Source: Venturia oleaginea (taxonomy: Eukaryota > Ascomycota > Dothideomycetes > Venturiales > Venturiaceae). From it: a stretch of DNA of 64,000 nucleotides. How positions within the stretch are numbered: position 1 is the stretch's first letter; every line of letters starts with the position of its first letter. The DNA is taken from NCBI GenBank assembly GCA_013176395.1, contig JABMLP010000007.1:1116001-1180000 (forward strand), in the 5' to 3' direction. Under the pieces are notes generated by a model. It worked only from the letters and a program-made list of their open reading frames with translations, was not told the origin of the DNA and did not search any database. Below, one piece after another: positions 1 through 11,880 of this stretch. The translations under genes were made by a program, and so were the position numbers.

Positions 1-459
1 AATGGGACCCGCAATGACAACACCGACCAAAGCACCCACTGGTCCAGCACATTGGAGTGCTGACTGCCATGAAGCTTCGATAATCCACTTTCCTGATGTG
101 GCACTCAGCACACCAAAATCCCTGGCGAATTGGTCTGTCGCTATGAACTGTCCCATCAGGAAAACACAGTATGACTCCATGATCTATCGCCGCGTTAGAG
201 GTGTGATCTGCGTATCATGAACCAAAGCTTACGATGGTGCAGGACATGACGAATGCCCAAAAACTGGCAGCAGGATACGCCTTGACAGCCTGGATCACAC
301 CCATATCATGTTCGACTCTCTCGGCTTCAATGGCGCCCGTTCTGTCGTAGTCTCTCAGTCTCTCTTCTCTCCAACATCGTAGACAGATTCGCCATTTGGA
401 TGCGTCTGCGCCTCGATCTCCGACGCTGAGATCGGCTTCTCTGTGGGATAGTTACTCAT
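1..459 (-). CDS. MFS sugar transporter (maltose/hexose permease type), N-terminal part, frameshifted, runs off window
   Basis: Exon 1 runs from an ATG at 459 down to 233, an intron follows (GTAAGC donor at 232, acceptor ending TAG at 184), and exon 2 (183-1) continues past the window edge. Exon 2 reads as a typical sugar-permease start: a membrane segment with MESYCVFLMGQF, then KWIIEASWQSALQ and GALVGVVIAGP, as in fungal alpha-glucoside permeases of the MAL31 type. The frame that gives KAYPAASFWAFVMSCTI in exon 1 is not the frame of the ATG at 459: the ATG frame hits TGA after about 34 codons in an AG-rich stretch near 355-365, where one base seems to be missing. No ATG in the correct frame lies upstream of this point; the nearest in-frame Met is in HDMGV, which would lose about 50 residues. 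Either a sequence error or a dead gene. The family call is firm, the substrate is inferred. Confidence 0.6.
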
Positions 460-3070
460 GTTGACGAATGCTGGGAGAAAGACGAGGAAAGGTGAGGACG
501 GAGATGAGCCAGACACGACTTGGCTTTCAATCATTTATCCATGCGACAAGTAATCCCGATCTTAGCTCAATTGAGTGAGCATCCTCCGGGTCCACCTCCA
601 CAATCCAGCTTCCTGACTCGCTTGGTATTCCATGCCCGATACCACGGTTGCTGCCGCGTGAGCGATCAGGCAATTGTACTGGCGCAGCGGTCGTGTAACC
701 TTTCTTCAGTCGTGTTTGGGCCTGACTATAATTGGATAACTTTTCGTGGCGAGTCTGGAGTGCATTAGGGACACTAATCGGGAGTAGATATAGCGATCAC
801 CTGGTCCCCATGTTTCCCCGCGCCCCGCATTGTAAGCAGCGGAGCGCATTCCTGTGGGTTCTCCACACTCGGGCAACAATACTGTGGGGATTGGCGAAAG
901 GCTTCGGTGCCTGCTCGTCCGATAGACGTGTAGCATGTCAGTGGCTCGATGCCGTGATGCTTAACTGAACCTTTGGCTTATGTCTGAACTTCTACAACAT
1001 CAGACCAACAATGCAGCAGGAATCTGCCTGGGCCAGGCTCATGCCATGCGATCGGTGTCGACCATCCTCCCATTTCGAGCTGGAAGATTGTAGCAGTCGA
1101 TGTCGTCTTTGAATTTATTCGTTGCATGCTGCCCAAGACAGAATATTGAACGACCGTGGCGTCTTGTGCGCCTTCCGTAGGTATTCGCTTACTCCTAGAC
1201 AATTAAAGAAGAGGCGAATTCTTTCCTACCAATACCATTTACGCCTCTGACAATAGCTCATGGCGGCATACTCCATGGAACATCTGAGTGATCCCAATCA
1301 CCGGTCCAACGGATGAAAGGAAGAACCTGGTATGCAATGGCGATTCAGACATCGTTCGTGATTGGAGCGCATCGAGTCAGGACAGTCATTGGAGCGTATA
1401 GAGACGGCATATCCTCCTTCCTTGCTCGGGCTCGTGAAACGATGAGGTCGGCTAATCCGTGTGGAGTCTGGACAACCGCATCCTTGCGGCTATCAGCATC
1501 ATCTGACCGTCCTTGGACTATTTTGGGCGTATAACATGTGCTTGGATATGAGACAAAGGTACGATATGAGACCAAGATAGCCAAATAGAATCTAAAGAGA
1601 GTGGAGGGTTTAAACGGTTAGTTTCTACCGACTGACTGCTGGTTGACAACACCTCAGTGTTCGGCGGATGTTGAGAGCTGAACTGCTGATGATGGATGAC
1701 AGAGAATGTTATCGAATATCGACCGCGGCCCGGGGGAAATTCGGATGAGGCACGTGATGTGTCACTTTCGAATTTGCGGTACGTTCACTTGCCCTGGACA
1801 TCACCTGCAGAGCTCACACCGGGCAAAAACGTCCACTAACGGACAGGCTCATTACTGTACGTTCATCTCAATGCTGCTCAGAACAGCGCTTCGGTCGATA
1901 TTTGGGTGAGAGCTTCGATGCCTCGGCTTGAATTCACGAACCAACTCTTTTCATCGTGCATGCACTTGACCTCAGCAATAGGATGGTGTTCGATCCGAAA
2001 TGCATTTCATACCTTACCTACTTTTGCATATCGGCAGTATGGCCACAGTTCGTTATGAAAGTGAATTTGCCTAGGGCGTTTTCGAGAAGCCTAGTGGATT
2101 TTTTTTGTGTTGTATTCTGACACGCTGTCGAGAGGTTAGCCAGCGCGATCAAAAGGCCAATAGCATGCGGTCGTTTGACAGGAAACCAATTTACCAGGAG
2201 AATTGCTTCAAGGGTAAGTCTCTTCTACTACGAGGTATAGCGAGACTGTTTGATGGCCATATCAAGCTGTGAGCATCAAGGTGACTCCATTGTCATGGAT
2301 TTTATCAACCCTCGAGGAATATCAGAAGTGGTCCTGCCATGTACAAATTGAGATGGATAATCGGCCAATCAGCCATTGATAATTGATACCCCATACCTCG
2401 CACGAAAAATCAGCCTCAGCACCGCAAAAGGAAAATGCCCATCAATCGGTAGCCTAGCCTAGATCCTTCCACAAACGCCACTGGTGAAGGAATCCGAGCA
2501 GAAAATGAGTACTAGAGCGCGCATTAGTCCGTGGCAGATTGACAGTGCCGATGGCAGCACGGCCAGCGCCCCTGCGACTTTGACACGTACAACGGGCTTC
2601 CCGCTTCCGCGTACCAATTTACCCTGGCTCTTGACCTCGATCGTCACCGGTCTCGGTCGTCTGCGCTAGCTAGCCTGATAGGACTGCTGAACCTCACCCG
2701 CATCGGAATTAGTAAACACCGAGCTGATGCTCAAGATTTTGGTTAAGAGATGATTGGCGTTTCTTGTCCAGAGAAAGCAATTGTGGTTCTTGGGATATGG
2801 ACTAAAAGCAATCTTGTCAATAGTCTTATGGTTACAAGTGCTAGACCCTGTTTCTGCGAAGGTCGTCTACCGTTCTATCATACAAGTCCCAACCACCAGA
2901 TTCTCTACATACATTTTTGATGATCGCCGACTCAAAGCGCCAAATTATATCGACTCCACCAAATAGAGTCACCGAGAAGGCGCACTCTGATGACCATTAA
3001 TTCTAGCTCATGACGAGATAGCTTCCAAGTTTTCACACCCAAATCTCCTACACACGATGACAATCGACAG
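460..3070. other. Gene-poor stretch, no supported gene
   Basis: Only short open frames in all directions, none with a recognisable domain or consistent splice sites. The left part (460 to about 1000) is presumably the upstream region of the transporter gene. No repeats or RNA genes were recognised. Confidence 0.5.
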
Positions 3071-5020
3071 CTATCTGGTAACAAAGTCCGTCAGACCCAA
3101 ATTCTCCAACATGCGATTAGTCCGCTCAACAGGATCTCCCACCCCCTTGACGCGAGACATAGTCACGCGCCGTTTTCGACAGCCTCGCTCGTGGTTCAAG
3201 ACTGCATTTGTCAGTCCCAAGTTATCCAAAATTCGGGATACTGACCATGTACTACGAGACGCAATCTCTTCCTCGTCCTCTATCGTCAGGCTGTCGCTTC
3301 TCAATCCGCGCTTTGCCGTCTTGATGCTTTTCGGCGATTTCTTCATCGTTTTCTTGTTGATGATCATGTCCTTTTTCTTGCTGCTGGCTTTTCTCTTGGC
3401 AGAGGATCGGGATTTTGGCTTATCGCTCTTCTTCTCCGCTTCCCAGGGAATGAACCCCATCAGCGAGATGCCTCCTTGGGGAACGTGATCAGGGGGTGAA
3501 GTTGAAGGAGCAGTGACGTTGGCCGTTCCTGGGGCATTGGAATATACCGGAGTGCTAAAATTTATTTGACGATGTTGTTGTGTTGACAAGGGAAAAGAAC
3601 CATATGCTTGTCTTGCCGGCGCGATCCACCTATCAAACATAGCATCCAAGCTTGTTTCCTGGGAAGCAGGCGTCCACGCAGGCGATGAGCACAGTGAGGA
3701 GTCCGACGATGAAGACCATGCTGAGAATGATGTTTTGATCGGTGGCATTGCCGTTGCGGAGGGAAGAGAGTATTGGTACGGCAGAAGAACCCCAGAGGAG
3801 CTTAGGGACGTGTCGCTGATCGCTGGTGACGGTGTCCGAGATGTGATAGCCATTGTGTCGAAAGAAGAGTATAATGATGGCGAAGGAGTGCTTGTCTGGA
3901 GTGCTTTCCATTGTTGGGCAATCTCAGACGAAGGCAAATTGGTGGGAGAAGTGACAGGCACTGCAGAGCCACCAAGATTGGCGTTGAGGCGTCCCCACAT
4001 GTTTGGCGTGAGCGAGGCTGGATTGGTTTCTCGAAGGTATCTGATGTGTACCTCGTTGATGTCATCTAGGCTCAGGCTTTTGCCAATCCGTTGTTGAGAT
4101 TCTCTAGGTACCAGGTATGTGTAAGATTTTGTGTGCCAATGGCCTTGGACAGTGGGAAAAAGAAAGTTGCTGCCGACGATTGGGTGTTGAGGCGATATCT
4201 GCGCGAGAAATGGTCTGACATGAACGAGATAGACAACCAACATGATTCCAACATGCTTTGGGAGTACCCTAGCACGAAGTGTGCTAAGGTTATCGATCTG
4301 CACGAACCCGCCAGATGAAATGTATATGGGACGAATGTTCCCTTGGGAGTTTGTGATTCGCAGCGCAACCAGCTCGGAGACGAAATCTTCGCTGATAGTC
4401 AATTCTCCGTCCGGCTGACCTCCTGAAAGTAGTATTAGGAGGATGAGGTATTCTAGGAACTGGTGGGCGCTTTTCTCATACTGTTGTACAAGAGGGTGTG
4501 AAGCTTCATCAGATCGTCCTTCGCTCGATGCTTCATGAAAGACGCGAGCAAGCGTTACTCGCGATTCTGCAGGCTATAAATGGTTAGAACAGTGTCGAGG
4601 CAAGAATTACAAAAGAATAATGGACAAATAGCAATTAAGACAATACTAGAGGCAGCCAATGTGGATTGAGCTATACAATTAAACATCTAGCACCTATCTT
4701 GTCACTCCTGAATGACTTACCATGTCATGTTTGCTCCAAATGTTTGTCAAAATGTTGCAAGCCCATTCTGGCCTAGCAAAATCGTTCCGGAGATCAGAGA
4801 GAAACGAGTAGCCTTCTGATGCTTCTAGATAATCGTCGTGGATTCCTGTGATATTGTACGCATGGAGGAAATGCTCCGATGTGAACAATAGGTTCTGGCA
4901 CAGAAGTCTGGCAGCATCCTGTAGTAACGACTCTGAAAGCTGCACACTGTCTTCATGGGTGTATGCACCACCATGGATGTATTGGAGGGATTGTACGGAA
5001 AGAGAAGTCGAGTTCATCAT
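3071..5020 (-). CDS. Unknown fast-evolving, probably nuclear protein (about 600 aa)
   Basis: Two exons fit: 5020-4721 (100 codons, start ATGATG) and 4573-3071 (500 codons plus stop), joined by an intron with GTAAGT donor and TAG acceptor in matching phase. An upstream exon is possible because a strong polypyrimidine-AG precedes the start. Residues about 130-260 contain a pattern FLEYLILLILLSGGQPDGE, then an IRPIYISSGGF stretch and VLPKHVGIMLVVYLVHVRPF. This resembles the conserved segment found ahead of RecQ-type helicases in some fungal telomere-linked genes, but I see no helicase or recombinase motifs, so this is inference only. The middle is Ser/Thr/Pro-rich. Near residues 480-530 there is a lysine-rich nuclear-localisation-like tract. 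The C terminus repeats a short motif twice (LDNLGLTNAVL, then LENLGLTDFVT). Function unknown. Confidence 0.6.
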
Positions 5021-7983
5021 AGTGATGGATCTGGCTTGCCTGTAAAAAAAAAAGTGAGTTGTCAAGAAATGATATGATTGAGCAACAGCAGGGACATGGT
5101 GGTTCCTTTAAACGAGGTTGGCATTTTATTGTTGACAAGATTTGAAATGATAGAATCTTCATCTCATCTCCTTTTCCAGATAGCAAACGCAGATCTGGGT
5201 TCAACGTGCAGCAAAGACCATCTGCAAGGAGCAACACCGGCCCTAATCCGCCAAGACAGAGTATGCGGGTAGTTAGTCGGTTCTACGTGGTTAGCCAGGA
5301 TGCAGCAGTTGATCAGGGCACAGCGTTGGCGTGTCAGTCTCCCATATGAACCAGTCTCCAGAGGACCATGCACAGGGACAGAAATAAAGCGGAACGTGGA
5401 GAGCCAGGCGTGCTAGCTGTCCCCGCTACCAAGATTCAGGTTGAAATAATGTACATGAGAGGCTTTCCAGCGAAGCTCAAGGTTGTGGAGAAGTCGAGTG
5501 GTATTCTGGCTTTGACTGGCAAATTTTGGAGCGAGGGTCGATGGCCGTAACCAGACGAATGGGAACAGGATGTGGCACCCAACAGGTGGGAATGACTATG
5601 ACTACAGGCTCTTCAACATCTCTCTCTCGCCCTCGCCCTCGCCCTCGATTGTGCATTGGCCGACAATGAGGATCGGGTATAGCTGAAAGGAAGACTCGGT
5701 GAGACCCTTTACTTTGCGGTAATTCAATCAATAGCGATCTCAAAGCGCAGAACACAGGCACAGGCACAGTAGGACAAGTTTGGGTCTTTGGTGGGGGTTG
5801 CTGCATGATCCTAGTATGATGCAAAGCTGTGCCAGGTACCTGGGTTGGGGACAAGCCAGAGTTAAGGCGAACAAAGTGCAGCAGATCAGACCCCACCATG
5901 GCAGATCTGTTCAATGAATCGTCGAGGATAACAGCGATTCGGAGATGGTGATGGACAGGTTGGGAAACGGGTACATCTCCCGGCGACGTGGACTGGCAGT
6001 GGCAGGTATCCGACGCGACGCCCTCTAGGACGTCCGTCGTCATGGTCATGCCTGTGACATGTCGCCGCCTTCAATAGAGCAGCATCAGACTCAGGCCATT
6101 GAACGCAGCGGCCAGCTTCAGCATCAGGGCAGCCTGAGGCTCCTTGGTGCAAGTTATGGACGAGGCGAGGTTGGTGGTGATGGGTCGTCGTTCACGTGCA
6201 CGATTTGTGGGCCCCACTATTACTTCTTGGCGATGTGGCGTTCAGGTAGTGGCGCTCGGTGTTCTCCGTGCCTGAACCCGACCCCGACCTCACCACGCCC
6301 ACTGCAAGTCAACACCACCATCGCCCTCGCTTTGGGTACGAGGTGCAAGTCAGCTCTGCCGATTATTCATGCTCTACTATACGCCGTCCAGAGCTCTACC
6401 CCTATGAGAGCCCCCGATCATGTCCATGTCCCTTGAGTCCGTGCTCCCAACCCTTTTCAACGCCCTCTAATCGTTTCTGTCACTGACATAAGCTCTTGCG
6501 CCGTCTCCTGTAGCCGATTCCTAGCACTTTGGTACAGGACGGGCGGCTCTATCCCCGCCCTCCAACTTCAACTCAACAGCAAGTCATGCCCGTCGTCTAG
6601 GCCTCGATCGATTCGCGGCTCGGCCCTCGGATCGTCGGGAGAGCTTCCGTCATCAAGGCTAAGGAAGACGTTAGAGCTGCATGCATCAAGGATGTGCAGC
6701 CCCATTTTTGAACATCAGATCTCCTGCTTGCAAGTGGATCATCGTTGACATCTAATCGCGCTCTTGAATGAGATGCTGATGGCTTCCGCATTTTCCGCAG
6801 ATAGCAAAGTCCCGCTCCCGCAAGTCTCCACAGGGTCCGTCGGCCAACCAGCCTATGAGACACTTTGCCGTCATCGTACCTTGTGTTTTTCAGATCCGAT
6901 CGAAGTACGTACATTGGTGCCACGTTCTGCTGAACCATCATTCGCTAAAACTTGCAAATCTTTCTAGCCACATCTCAGATTCCCATCGACCTACCGCAGA
7001 TCTAACGTGCCGCCACGTTGTTACTTGATATCTAACATCTTGACACTTGACAACCGATCTCTCTACCCACCATAGATAACTTGGTAAAATTTTATCAAAG
7101 CACACACTTTCGAAGAGGCTGTAGCAGCCTCTATCATTGACAAGGACTGGCAATGGTCAATACTGGAGAATGGAGAAGGGAAGAAACTCGAAGATGCACA
7201 CAGGTCATAGCGGCTACTTGTAATCTCTACGTGGAAAGATCCCGGAATAGTTTTCAGTTGTGCCCTGGCATTTTCCGGGGCGCAATAACCTCTAGCAAAA
7301 TCATCTGGCGCCCTACCATGCTTGGTGGGCCAAGAGGCTGGGAATTGCGCGCCCGGGGCGCATTCCATGCTCTCGTCGATACATCTCGACTTTCAAGCAT
7401 GCACTATTCATGATGGCATCGTGTATACTGGGGTACCGTGCAATGGCGCACGATCGAAGACATCCCAATGCTTGCTCCGGGGCGCCGAACGATCCGTGAA
7501 CACTCTGAACAAACGACGATCCGCCTTATGTCGACCCTTTCGGTCGTTAATGGCATCTCAGATTGCAAATGGACCCGGAGAGGTTCACTGGTTGCTGTTG
7601 ATAGCGGTACCAGATCTCGATCGTCCAATAGGATCCCTCCCTCGCGCGAAGGGACCTTGTCTGCTTCTATTCTGCTCGAAAGAATGTCCTCATATCCTCT
7701 TGCCAACCATTCCTTTTTCGTAAACTCATCAGCTCAAGCCGCGGTGTTAATGAGATGTCATAAGAAGCTATGTCAGATGCATCGGCAAACGTCGTTTGTT
7801 TTGATCAGCATTAGGGATCAAGGAGCAAGTGAGTCTCCGATTATTGGGGAAAAGGCAATGACTGATAACATCCGTGGAGGGGCGAGAACTACTACTTTAC
7901 GCTTATCACTAGTCAGAGCCCTTTTGTATAATCTTCTCCCTTTGCTATTCTCAAATACTTCTTTTGGAGGAGCACCTTTCGAT
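5021..7983. other. Gene-poor stretch, no supported gene
   Basis: Open frames up to 190 codons occur on the minus strand (5477-6049) but their composition is low-complexity and no domain or splice pattern supports them. A frame upstream of and in phase with the receptor gene stays open from about 7438, yet reads like random sequence before the ATG at 7984. Confidence 0.45.
5620..5647. repeat. CT/GCCCTC microsatellite
   Basis: A CT run changes into three tandem copies of a six-base CGCCCT unit. Simple repeat, no function inferred. Confidence 0.8.
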
Positions 7984-9794
7984 ATGGACGATTACCGTAC
8001 CATTGTGATCGCCACGGTAATCGTGCTCATACTTTTCTCGACTTTATCCGTGTCACTGAGATTATGCCGTTCTTTTTACATGTTACGGAAGTTCAGCTGG
8101 CATGACTTCTTGATCATGATGGCCCTGCTATGTGCTCTCATCATGAGTATAGGCATGGCCCTGCTGACGACGGCTGGTCTTGGGCTCCGCGATATCAATG
8201 GGTCGATAGTCCTCAACGCCACTTTTCAAAAGGTCAGTCTTCTCTCTCGAATCTATCAGCACTAGCACAACTGACCAACATGTAGTCCCTCACTACTATC
8301 AATGTGTTCTACTTGCTGTGTAACATGTTTGTCAAGATGGGACTTCTCTTGATGTACCGTCAATTTACGGTAGAAGCATACTTTCACTGGTTGATCTACA
8401 TGATGTATGTTGCTACAGTAATCTTTGGCATTAGCAGCGTTTTCGCCATCATATTCAAATGCCTTCCGATGTCAAGCACCTGGGACCCGAACATTTTGGG
8501 TCACTGCATCGATATTCCAGCATTCTACTACGCGAATGCTGGCATCATGATCGTCATGGACGTCATCCTTTATTTCATGCCAATAATTTTCACTTGGGGG
8601 ATCCAGCTTCGTCCTTCTCAAAAGTTTGGCCTTCGCTTTCTATTCGGACTAGGGTTCCTGTGAGTTGAAACTTCTACCGGATCACTATAACTGAAAGTTT
8701 TACTGACTCTCGCCTAGTGTCCTCGTCGCTAGTTGCGCTCGGCTGTATGTTGTGGACGACGTGCTGAAACACGGCGATATGTCATGTTCGTAATTTCTTT
8801 CCCGTTTGCTCTTGTAGCGCTTCTGAGTACGCCGCGCTCAATCTCAGATCGATATTGGTCAAGTTTGCACAACTTCCAAAGTACCATGCCAAAAATTTAC
8901 CTAACCCAAGATGGAGGGACTCTGGATTGAGGGCGTGGCTACTGATGCGTGTTCATGGACAATGACTAACATGAAGTAGATAATGCTGCCCGTATGCTTC
9001 TGGCCTCGGCGATAGAAAACCACCTCGCAATATGTATCGCCTGTGCTCCAGTCAGTATCATCCTGCCACTTCACGAAATCTTATTCCTGACACATACCCA
9101 CCTCCAGGCAATTAGAGCCATCCTTTCCAGCCTTCTCATCCCCAAAGTACAAGATTGCTACCTTTCGAGTCGAGATCGACTCTCCCGTCTCTCCACATTT
9201 CCCTCAAGAAAGGATTCTCAAACGTCCTCGAAGTCAAGTTCTCAACCAGACAGTTTCTCCTCCCCGGCAAAGCACACAAAACCCAGCACAGTGCTTAGCC
9301 GATTCTACGCTGGAATTCTCGGTCCCATGAGCTGGTCTCTGAGACCTCGATTAAAAACCCCGGTTCGGGATCCTGATTTGGAGAGCATAGACTTTGACTT
9401 CCACGACACGATGCCGAATCCGATGCCAACAGTCCATACCCTGATCGCCCAAGGTCCCAGTTCGAAAAGACCACTCACAAGTGAGAAAGAGATAGACAAG
9501 ATATACGTGAAGAGAGAGATTTCAAGGCGAGAAACTTTTCTTCTAGATGTATCGCCCGTCATCGGTCGAAATTCAGAATTTGGTGCTGGTACCTATTCTG
9601 ATAGCGATGGACAGAGTACAGTTGCACCGAGCACTCCAGGTGGAATGATGGCTGAGGATGCGATATTGACAGTACCATCCCTGGCCTACTTTGAGATGGC
9701 TAGAGAAGAGAGAAGGTGCGAGTGTAGGTGTCATCCTGGACGAGTCATATCCCCCGCTCACCTCTGTGGCTGGTGCTCGCCATCGTGCTATTGA
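7984..9794 (+). CDS. PTH11-like integral membrane protein, fungal rhodopsin-type seven-helix domain
   Basis: Predicted exons 7984-8232, 8286-8660, 8718-8784, 8982-9050 and 9108-9794 (donor and acceptor positions good to a few bases). The start MDDYRTIVIATV leads straight into the first membrane helix. Diagnostic features of the fungal rhodopsin-domain family are visible in order: SLRLCRSFYMLRKFSWHDFLIM (helix 1 end and loop 1), a cysteine in IFKCLPMSSTWDP, the IPAFYYANAGIMIVMDVI segment, a charged PSQKFGLRFLF loop, and AIENHLAICIACAP in the last helix. The C-terminal tail of about 230 residues is Ser-rich and probably cytosolic, ending in a Cys-rich patch. The family includes plant-pathogen surface-sensing receptors, but this domain is widespread and most members have no known ligand. 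The third intron (about 197 bases) has an unusual GTTCGT donor. The last intron is about 57 bases with no stop in frame. Confidence 0.8.
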
Positions 9795-10458
9795 TGTGGT
9801 CCGAAATTATGTACCAAAATATGATTGAGGAAAGCGGTTGTGCTGTGCTTTGCACGCATGAGACAGAGAGTATACCAACAACGATAGATCTTTGGACACG
9901 AGGTTCGTGACCAAAAACTGACCGACTTGATCGAGAAAGAAGAGCACATTCACTTCCACCACCTTCTCTATTTTCTTTTCTCCTCGTCGAAAGAGTTCTG
10001 GCGGGAGTTTCAGAATCTCTCAGGGGTATCTATAGCAGTTTCGCTTAACCCCACACTTTCTCTTTTTGGACATAGACCCCTTGAAAATGTGGGGTAAGAC
10101 GCACCTCAACCTTCTGCAAAAAGATGCTGGGATAAAACCGATCGCCTCGCTCTTCTCAATCAGGGTTCTGTTTGAACACGGCAAATAAATTGCGATACGA
10201 TGATCAAATAGGCGTCGTGATGGGATAGGTGCAGGTGTAGGTCGCGAGCACGCCAAATCCCTCCTCTCATGGAGCAAAAGTTGTTGTTCATGATTTTGGA
10301 GGGACGTTTAGGGCGGATACGAGGGTGTAACCAAGGTCGAGTTGTACGAAATGCGAAAGAGGTTAGATAGGTTGAAAATTTCTAATGTTCTCTTTTTCTT
10401 GGATCAATCTACTCCGAAGTTGTACACGTAGACTATTCTAGGATGGATTGGCTGGAAA
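9795..10458. other. Intergenic, no gene seen
   Basis: Contains an imperfect inverted repeat built on a CTTAACCCCACA / TGTGGGGTAAG pair (about 10046-10103). No coding evidence. Confidence 0.5.
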
Positions 10459-10480
10459 ATGGAGTCAAGCCAATCCATCC
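10441..10480. repeat. Perfect 13-base hairpin
   Basis: GGATGGATTGGCT at 10441-10453 is the exact reverse complement of 10468-10480, with a 14-base loop. It sits at the left border of the beta-oxidation pseudogene and may mark a rearrangement point. No terminator-like T run follows. Confidence 0.7.
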
Positions 10481-11880
10481 AAGTACTCGTACACGCCCTT
10501 AACAGTGTCGGAGGGAGCAAATTTGATGGGGACTTATACAAGGTACCAACCCTCATTCCTGAAATGATTTTCAATACAAACTTTACTGATAGGCCATTTA
10601 CCATACAACGCAGTGCACCCGATCCGCCCGGCCCTTTTTCAAAAAGCAGAAGTACGGCCATGTGATCAACACAGCCAGTTCATCTGGACCTTTCGGCAAC
10701 TTCTGGCAATCCGATTACGCTGGTCCGTGTTGATGCTCGTATTTTCCCGAAGAGAATTGTTGTGCTTGATGCTAAAAGCTCCATGCAGCTGCTAAGATTA
10801 GTGGGTCTTACAAAGACGCTAGCAAAAGAAGGCACCATGTACAACATTGTTGTCAATTGGCAGGTCTTACACTTAATGGGAGGGAAAAGGGGCAGACTTT
10901 TTGAATATCCGCCATACAGAAAAGCGGGCTCATTTGTGCTTTAACTAATAGGGGTTGGCTATGCATGGCATTGAAAAAGGTTTTCTTACAATTTTTTAGC
11001 TTGGCCCCTGTTGCTGCAAGTCTGTTGACAGCAACCGTCTGGCCACTTGAAACGATGGGGCTGTTGAAGCAGGCGTGGGTCGTGCGGACTGGGTATGTCC
11101 GTTTTCGTCGTTGTGCCTCATTCGGTTTCTCGGCTCGTCGAGACTAATGTGTGCAGTCGCTGTCCTGGTCCACAAGCCGAACACTAGGGTGAATAAAAGC
11201 ATTTTCGAGCTGTCAGCTGGTCTTCTTTCAAAACTCCGGTGGCAACCATCAGAGGTACTACAGCTGCGACCTGACGAGGGTTTGACTCCGGATATCCTTC
11301 TAGTGCAATGGAGAAGGATAGCAAACTTTTTAAAGAACGCGAAAGCTGCTAACCACGTCGCTGATAGCATGGACCAGCTTCAGCACCGCCCTGGAATTGT
11401 CAGCAAATATACCGGAGGATCCTATCGACTTCACGGAAAAGGTCGTTTTGATTACTGGGGCTGGTGGGGGCTTAGGCAGAGCTTATGTTCACCTTTTTGC
11501 GAGGCTGGGTGCCAAAGTGGCCGTGAACGACGTCGTGGGAGCTGAGACTGTTGCTAATAACATCAACGCAAGAGGAGCTGAATCTATAGCCATCAGCATC
11601 TTGGTCGAGGAAGGTGAAAGGGTCGTCAAACAGTTATTGACAAACTTAAGCGGATCATCATCATCGACAACGCAGGAGTTCTTCACGACAAGGCTGCCTT
11701 CACGAACATGTCCGACGACCTGTTTTTTCTGTCATTGTGGAATCTACAAGATCATCAAAGGTATGGATCTTCCGGCCGGAGAGTCCTGCAGAAGTGGGCA
11801 AGCATTTCATGGCCCACATTGGCAAAGCCGCAGGACCGAGCAAGCAAAAGTGGTATTATTGGCAACAAAGCATTGTTCCC
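10459..11880 (+). pseudogene. Broken partial copy of peroxisomal multifunctional beta-oxidation protein (FOX2/MFE-2 type)
   Basis: Segments in changing frames match the two tandem short-chain dehydrogenase domains of fungal FOX2. In order: GDLYK joined across an intron to CTRSARPFFKKQKYG, then HVINTASSSGPFGNF, LAKEGTMYNIVVN, LAPVAASLLTATVWP, WVV, AVAVLVHKPNT (end of SDR A). After a short linker the second SDR starts with DFTEKVVLITGAGGGLGRAY, followed by GAKVAVNDVVGAE, DNAGVLHDKAAFTNMSDDL and SGIIGN. The first half of SDR A, most of SDR B and the hydratase domain are missing, and frames shift at least three times (for example near 10800, 10995 and 11640). Several GT-AG intron borders remain at expected places, so this is a decayed DNA-level duplicate, not a retrocopy. 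The intact parent is not in this window. Confidence 0.8.

Noticed and set aside
3057..3488. 143-codon plus-strand frame with hydrophobic middle
   Set aside because: It is the complement of the Lys-rich tail of the gene at 3071-5020.
5477..6049. 190-codon minus-strand frame
   Set aside because: No domain, biased low-complexity sequence across a GCCCTC microsatellite, no splice or start context.
6059..6486. Overlapping plus-strand frames with a CTICG motif
   Set aside because: Single Cys pair only, no family, two competing frames.
7438..7983. In-frame extension upstream of the PTH11-like receptor
   Set aside because: Open by chance; random-looking sequence, while the ATG at 7984 opens the first helix as in the family.
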